From Tetrahymena elliotti 4EA (lineage: Eukaryota > Ciliophora > Oligohymenophorea > Hymenostomatida > Tetrahymenidae), in the NCBI GenBank assembly GCA_000231825.2, contig JH720299.1:1494532-1558531 (forward strand): a DNA stretch of 64,000 nt, read 5' to 3'. The translations under genes were made by a program, and so were the position numbers. Positions 58,759 to 64,000 of this stretch are shown one piece after another; position 1 is the stretch's first letter; each line of letters opens with the position of its first letter. The notes under the pieces were generated by a model. The model was not told the DNA's origin and searched no databases. It worked only from the letters and a program-made list of their open reading frames with translations.

Positions 58759-61700
58759 TCAGAATTCATCTATTTCTGGTCCCAATAGTTTCTAAGATTC
58801 TTAGTTTGAAGAGTTTATATTACAATTTAATTTCATTTAATTGGTTATATGAATTAATTTTTTTATATTTTTATTAATTCTTAGATTGTTTGTTGATTTA
58901 ATTTTTTAAAAAAATTTGCATCTAAAATATTTTTTTAATTTTTGTATTTAGTTTTCTAAAAAGGAGGTAATTATTAGCCAAATACAATAAAAGAAAAATA
59001 ATAAGTTTATAATCTAAATGGTGACATAGAATCCTGTTCTAAAATCTTAAATATTATTAGCATTTTCACTCTATAACAAGTACATAATTGAAGTCATCAA
59101 AATGAGGATTGAAATACATATAGAAAATTTTTCTAGGTTATTTAGAAACGCTGTAACAAAAGGATTGTAGCTATTTAATAGAATAAAATATGTAAATATC
59201 AATAAACATATCATTATCAAACTTATTTGAGGGTATTGTTTAAGAGAAATAGAAAACAAAACTAATAGACTTTTAACCAACAATCTGATCATTTCCCAAT
59301 AGAAATATTTTTATTTATAATCGTTATAAAGAAAACCAATAGTGAACATAACGTTTACTTTTCTCAATCTTCTACGTGATTAAATAAGCTTGAATAAAAT
59401 AAAACCTGGAAGTAATATTAAAAATATTATCAAAATAACTAAACTAGTATTTTATATCATTTAAAGTTCAGATGAATTTCCACATTCTAAACTAAGATCA
59501 ATCAGAGAATAATATTTATCTTTATCAAGGTTGAGACAAAAGAAACTTGACAAAGTTTTTTGTAAAAGAATTGAGTAGAATACAATAATAAATGTAAAGA
59601 TAAAACTTAGAATATTAGCATAAACAATTCTTTTAAACATTATTTTTTTCCATAGATAAGCTATTAGAGATACAATAACTGTAAAAAAGCAAATTAAAAG
59701 AGGAGCCATAAATGTAAGAAATAGATCTAAAAATCCAATACTTGTTGATTCAGGTTTATGCTAAGAGATTAAACAGTTTAGGGAGAAGAGAGATGAGCTT
59801 AAGGGATTATAAAATAAAAACTAAAGCTGAAAAAAAGTAGATATTATATCAATATTTGTAAATTAATTTGAGACAAAATAAACTTAAAAGTGAAAAAGCA
59901 AGATTTTAATATAAGTTGAAGTAAGAGATTTTTATTGCAATGTTTTACCAATGTAGAAAATACCCATTTTAGATAAATAAAGAGCCAGTATTTAGTTTTT
60001 GAGCTTTCTAAAAGTAGAAACCTAAATAAAAATGAGACATAAAATTAAAATTGCTATCAAAATAGAAATCTTTATATTATTAGAGGATATTGAACTACAT
60101 TTTACACATTAAAAAAACTCTACTTTAGAATATTTCTCCCCCCAATAAACACCATGAATGTCACAATCCAAGCATTAAGCTCCAATATGACACACAGTTC
60201 ATTTCCTTTTCCACTACCTTTTTCATATAAATTATCATTTAGTATTTTTAAAATTTCTAGAAAATCAAATTTTAATTTTTTTTGGGAGGGATTAAAATTA
60301 AAAAGTTAAATGATCACTATGTGATTAGAATAATAAGAAATTTCAAGCTTGTTGGACAAATTTTTGATGGAAAGACTGATTTACCTTCCTCAAAGGAAGT
60401 TTTAATAAAATATTTTGTTTATTTTAAATAAAAATAATTAAAAATTAAATCTTAGTTCTAATAATGAATACCTCCTTGACAACTTTCTGGATTATGAGAG
60501 CAATAATAGATATCAGAAGAATCTACAGAAAATTAAGATCTCCAATAAGATTTTTTTAAAAGTGAGTAATCTCCATAACATTCTGTGAAGTAATCAGTCT
60601 GACAATCTTAGCACACTCCATTATAACCTGCCTTCATATATTGGCAGTAACTGCAAACAAATTTAATTTCATTTTAATAATTTAAGTAGATTTTTTCCAT
60701 TCCTCTTTCTCTACATCCATTAAATATTTAGTACTATTCTGTTGCTATTGTATAAGGCTTATCTAAATACATATTTATTTTTTCAAGATTTATTATTAAA
60801 TTTCCTTAAAATGATAAATCCTAACCATACCATATGATAAATGGAAAATTGGTTGATAAAATCGATGGAGGAGTAAAAGAAACAAAGTTATTTGAAGGTT
60901 GAATAAGAAGGTCATACATATTTCCAAAATAATTTTAATTTAAAAATTAGTCATACAATTATCCATCCACTTCTATGTTGAATTAAATTAAGTAAGTCAA
61001 TCCAGGGTATAAAAGATGTTCAATTTCAAAGTAAGGATTTTAATTTTTGTAATTAATGGTATTTAATTGATATATCCCATTCAGTTTTAATTATATTGGT
61101 AATTTATTGTAATTCTTTGCAGCTAAATAGCCTTAATTATTTTAAAAATACTCCTCATTTAATTCAAATTATTATTTTTAAATAAAATAAAGGGCACCTC
61201 CTATTTAGCTACTACATTTCGTAAAATTTGTATTTTAAATTTAAAGATTTTAAATGCCAGAAATAGCTCCACCAAAATATTTACTTTTGCAAAATTAAAA
61301 TGAAGAATTAGTAAGGCTAATTAGCTATTTATAATATGACTAAATTGTGTTGATAAAATTTAAGCACCCTCCAAAAGTAATTGAAGAACCAAAAGCAATT
61401 GAAGATGAAATCATTTCAAATTTATATAAATAACCATTCAAAGTTAAAAACTATAAAGAGTCATTTAAGATCGCATCTATTTTGGCGAAAGTTATCTAAT
61501 TTGATTCCTATTAAAGCTCTATGTAAAAGACTCTGGCTTATTAGAGATTTGTGTTCAAATTTTTTAGATTAATTTCTTCAACATTGCAATAATTTAAATT
61601 TTATAAGTTAAATAACTATTCTTTACCAAGAGATATTTCATTTGCAGTCATTTGTTTGAGTTTTAAATTTTTAATTTATTTGGCATTTATGATTTCTCCA

Positions 61701-62917
61701 TAGAATTTTGTATTTTTAATATCAATTTAATAGACAAAAAAATAATTTACATTAGATACATCTATAAAACTGCTAGAGTAGATATTTAAAGAGTCCATTG
61801 ATATACTTTCTATTTATAAAATTTTACCTTCATTTACTTATATAATAGATATTTATGTTAAATCACTATTTGAAGCAATAACAGAAGAAACAGTGATTAC
61901 ATTTACTTAAAAGCATTGTATTAAACTATCTTAGCTCTCATCTTCAATGGAATTTGATCTTTCTATCATTAGTTATTTAATTTTTAATGTTTAAGAATTC
62001 ATAACTTAAAATAGCAAGGAATTATTACTATTATTTTGTTAGTAAATTATTTATTCTATTAAAATGTCTATTGGTTATTAGATTAATTGTCCAATTTTAA
62101 TTATCCCATTCATCTAAGATTTATTTGGTGAAGATTTGTATTAAATTACTCTTATATAAAATTTTACAATTTCTTGTCCAATATTTTAAATTTGAAAATT
62201 CCCAAAACCAGAAATAAATTTAGTATTAGATAAACGAATATCATCTATTTATATTTAAAAATACTAAACTGATATTTCCTGCAAAGAAGAGTAAATTAAA
62301 TCTTGATCGCATTGTTTATCAGATTAAAAATTTCTATCGTAGATTATTAAAATGTAATTAATAGCCAATTTTAAATTCCCAGATAAATAATTTTCACTAA
62401 TTGCTGAGTTTTTATATTAAATCTTATCTAAGATTAAATTATCAGAAATAAATTCAACAGTTTTACAGTTATACACATCTTCTATTAAAATTTAATCAAT
62501 ACTGAATTAATTAATTCCATAGGAGCGTAATAAAAGATGACATGTTTCAATGTTAGAAATATTCAAATCTTTTATATTTAAATTTTGAATATCAATAAAT
62601 GTTATCACTTTATCTAATTCCCTCAATTCTATATTTTGCAAAGATAAATAATTTATATTAACAGTATTAATTTTTTCTATGATTAGATTAGATATTAATG
62701 ATATATTTGAAAATTATAAATTTAAATTTATTTCTTCTTAATCTGACACTAGAATTTTACTACCATTGCAAGAGTATTATATTTACTAATCCTAGAGTTG
62801 TTAAGTAATATTTATATCACAATTCTATTCTTTGTTTTAGTTTTTCAGAATTAGTGGGTCAGCGCGTTATAGCTTTAGTAGTGACAAAACAAAAATAAAA
62901 ATCTTGAAAGAGATCAT
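58759..62917 (-). CDS. Large Cys-rich multipass membrane protein with parallel-beta-helix-like ectodomain; contains a 2-nt frameshift
   Basis: Exon 1, 60472-62917, starts with a signal peptide (MISFKIFIFVLSLLKLQRA) and encodes a long ectodomain rich in N-x-x-I-x-x-x-x-F and GGA motifs (FQFCKSKYFGGAI, FTKCSSQIGGALYF), resembling parallel-beta-helix/Pmp-type repeats. A Cys-rich part follows (VCSYCQYMKAGYNGVCQDCQ). A 254-nt intron (60218-60471) joins CQG | GSGKGNELC. Exon 2, 60217-58759, continues as HIGAQCLDCDIHGVYWGE, FFQCVKCS and then about six membrane helices (KISILIAILILCLIFIQV, APLLICFFTVIVSLIAYLW, LVILIIFLILLPGFILF and others). Between NELC and HIGAQC the frame is off by 2 nt at a TG repeat (about 60188-60196); removing one TG would restore a protein of about 1300 aa. 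This architecture is a large ciliate family of unknown function. Sequencing error or a true broken allele are both possible. Confidence 0.72.
61230..61419 (-). repeat. Segment duplicated at 63808-64000 (left copy)
   Basis: 190 bp inside exon 1 of the beta-helix membrane protein gene that is about 95% identical to the last 193 bp of the window, in the same orientation. Confidence 0.9.
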
Positions 62918-63261
62918 TTGATTAATTATTTTAGGATTTACTTTTCTTTAATTTTGCTAACAAATCTTTTTTGTAAATAATTATTATAAAAAAAGGAATA
63001 ATTAAGAAAATTTTTTCTTTGAATAATAAAAGGAAATTCTTTGAAAATATAAATTAGCTCATAAGATATAAATATAAATTGTGCTATTGCTAATTTCTGC
63101 ATTTTTTTTGTCACCAAATATCAAATAGCTGAGAAAAAAAATAAATAAGTTGATTTTAATTTTTTCAAATTTATTTATTATTATTTTATTTTAAAAATAG
63201 TGTATTATTTATTGCTATTGTTAAATTTAAACTTTTTAAAATAAATTTTCCTTTTCCTTGA
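62918..63261. other. Spacer, no gene seen
   Basis: Short A+T-rich stretch upstream of the membrane-protein ATG; presumably holds its promoter. Nothing specific was identified. Confidence 0.45.
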
Positions 63262-63540
63262 TTTAATCTAAATTCCATAGCTTCAAACTATAAAAAAAGA
63301 CTTTAAATTTTTTCTAAATCAGACAGACAATCTTAGTTTGAAAAACTTTATTTGAAACCTAATGGCTCTTTGAACTACAATTTATTCTTAGATCATTTGA
63401 TTGAACATGATTTTAAATTTAAATTTAACAACTAACCTACATCAATACGAGCTTATAGAGATGAGCTTACCAAATATATGGAATAATGCCTAAAATATTA
63501 ATTAGCTCTTTATATTTATAAAAGAAATATTGGACCAATT
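63262..63540 (+). CDS. Possible orphan exon or gene fragment
   Basis: A plus-strand frame opening after a TGA at 63259 reads with good complexity (QFEKLYLKPNGSLNYN, LFLDHLIEHDFKFKFN, then TSIRAYRDELTKYMEQCLKY) before passing into A+T-rich sequence. There is no in-frame ATG and no clear splice site, and nothing matching it was seen elsewhere in the window. It may be a remnant or an internal exon. Confidence 0.3.
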
Positions 63541-63740
63541 TATTTTTTATTTAATTTTTTTTTTTTTAAATTATTTTTATATTTTTGTTTATTTTATTTT
63601 AAAATATAGAATATTTTTCTTATTATTTTTAATTTAACTTATTTTTTTGTATTAAAAAAAGCAAACATAATTTTAAAAAAATTAAAATTAAAGTACCATT
63701 GGCATGCAAATTTAAGATAACATCACTTTAAGGATAATTT

Positions 63741-64000
63741 TCATTTAAGGAGGAGAAATTTTAAATAAATCCAAGAATAAACAATTAGAAAATTTGATTT
63801 TTTTTGTGTATTTTAAATTTAAAGATTTTAAATGCTAGAAACAATAGCTCCACCAAAATATTTACTTTTGCAATTTTTAAATGAAGAATTAGCAAGGCTA
63901 ATTAACTATTTATAATATGATTAAATTGTGTTGATAAAATTTAAGCACCCTCCAAAAGTAATTGAAGAACCAAAAGCAATTGAAGATGAAATCATTTCAA
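63741..64000 (-). pseudogene. Truncated second copy of the beta-helix membrane protein gene (runs off the window)
   Basis: From the right edge the frame reads FEMISSSIAFGSSITFGGCL, then NCKSKYFGGAI, nearly the same as residues of the 58759-62917 gene. Similarity stops at about 63808 and the frame ends at TGA 63741, so this copy lacks the Cys-rich and transmembrane parts. It is either a broken duplicate or a gene with a different 3' end. Its 5' part lies outside the window. Confidence 0.65.
63808..64000 (-). repeat. Segment duplicated at 61230-61419 (right copy)
   Basis: 193 bp, about 95% identical to 61230-61419, with a 3-nt in-frame insertion and about ten substitutions. Similarity may continue past the window end. 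Confidence 0.9.

Noticed and set aside
1..64000. tRNA, rRNA, CRISPR or telomere sequences
   Set aside because: Scanned for B-box-like GGTTCGA segments, regularly spaced palindromic repeats and C4A2-type repeats; none found. A systematic tRNAscan/Infernal run would be decisive.

Overview
The window reads as nuclear DNA of a ciliate, most likely Tetrahymena or a close relative. It is roughly 80% A+T. Long conserved proteins appear only when TAA and TAG are read as glutamine and TGA is the sole stop. Introns are short (about 50-160 nt, a few up to 530 nt), very A+T-rich and GT..AG. All coordinates below use that code; standard-code translation breaks almost every gene into pieces. No telomeric repeat, tRNA, rRNA or CRISPR was seen. 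There is one 100-N assembly gap.

Layout. 1737-5147 (-): GPI-type surface protein built from about 28 copies of a 35-residue Cys-rich repeat, with the gap inside the array. 7230-7850 (-): decayed Tc1/mariner-like transposase. 8716-9507 (-): acyl-protein thioesterase-like hydrolase. 10902-13033 (+): very acidic protein ending in a CDCA7/R1-type 4CXXC zinc finger. 14525-15412 (+): small C-terminally anchored membrane protein. 16520-19693 (+) and 22380-25781 (-): large Asn/Gln-rich proteins flanking an unrecognised four-exon gene (19888-21624 +). 26023-26476 (+): gene fragment with no visible start. 27943-28665 (+): tRNA 2'-phosphotransferase (KptA/Tpt1). 29851-30477 (-): Myb/SANT protein resembling the TFIIIB subunit B''/Bdp1.

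The second half is all on the minus strand apart from one small + ORF. It starts with tandem paralogues of a cyclic-nucleotide-gated K+ channel (32405-36674 and 37841-42238), both carrying a CCHC zinc knuckle after the CNBD. The first has lost Gly-Asp from its selectivity filter. Next come two related Na,K-type P-ATPases. One (43070-45955) keeps the catalytic motifs but lacks TM9-10 and normal ion-site residues; the other (46879-49344) has lost the KTGT and GDGxND motifs and looks like a pseudoenzyme. Then follow a frameshifted kinase/TPR pseudogene (50834-53241), an N-terminally acylated MGC protein (53576-54508), a leucine-rich-repeat gene with one repeat per exon and all introns in phase 2 (55811-57836), and a large Cys-rich multipass membrane protein with a 2-nt frameshift (58759-62917). 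A truncated copy of that last gene runs off the right end.

Biological theme. The left half is an ordinary mix of housekeeping genes (tRNA repair, Pol III transcription, chromatin, lipid/protein deacylation) and low-complexity proteins. The right half is a membrane-excitability and ion-transport neighbourhood in which local duplicates are diverging: each duplicated family contains one member that has lost key functional residues. These losses (channel filter, pump catalytic site, pump ion site) are the most interesting signals here.
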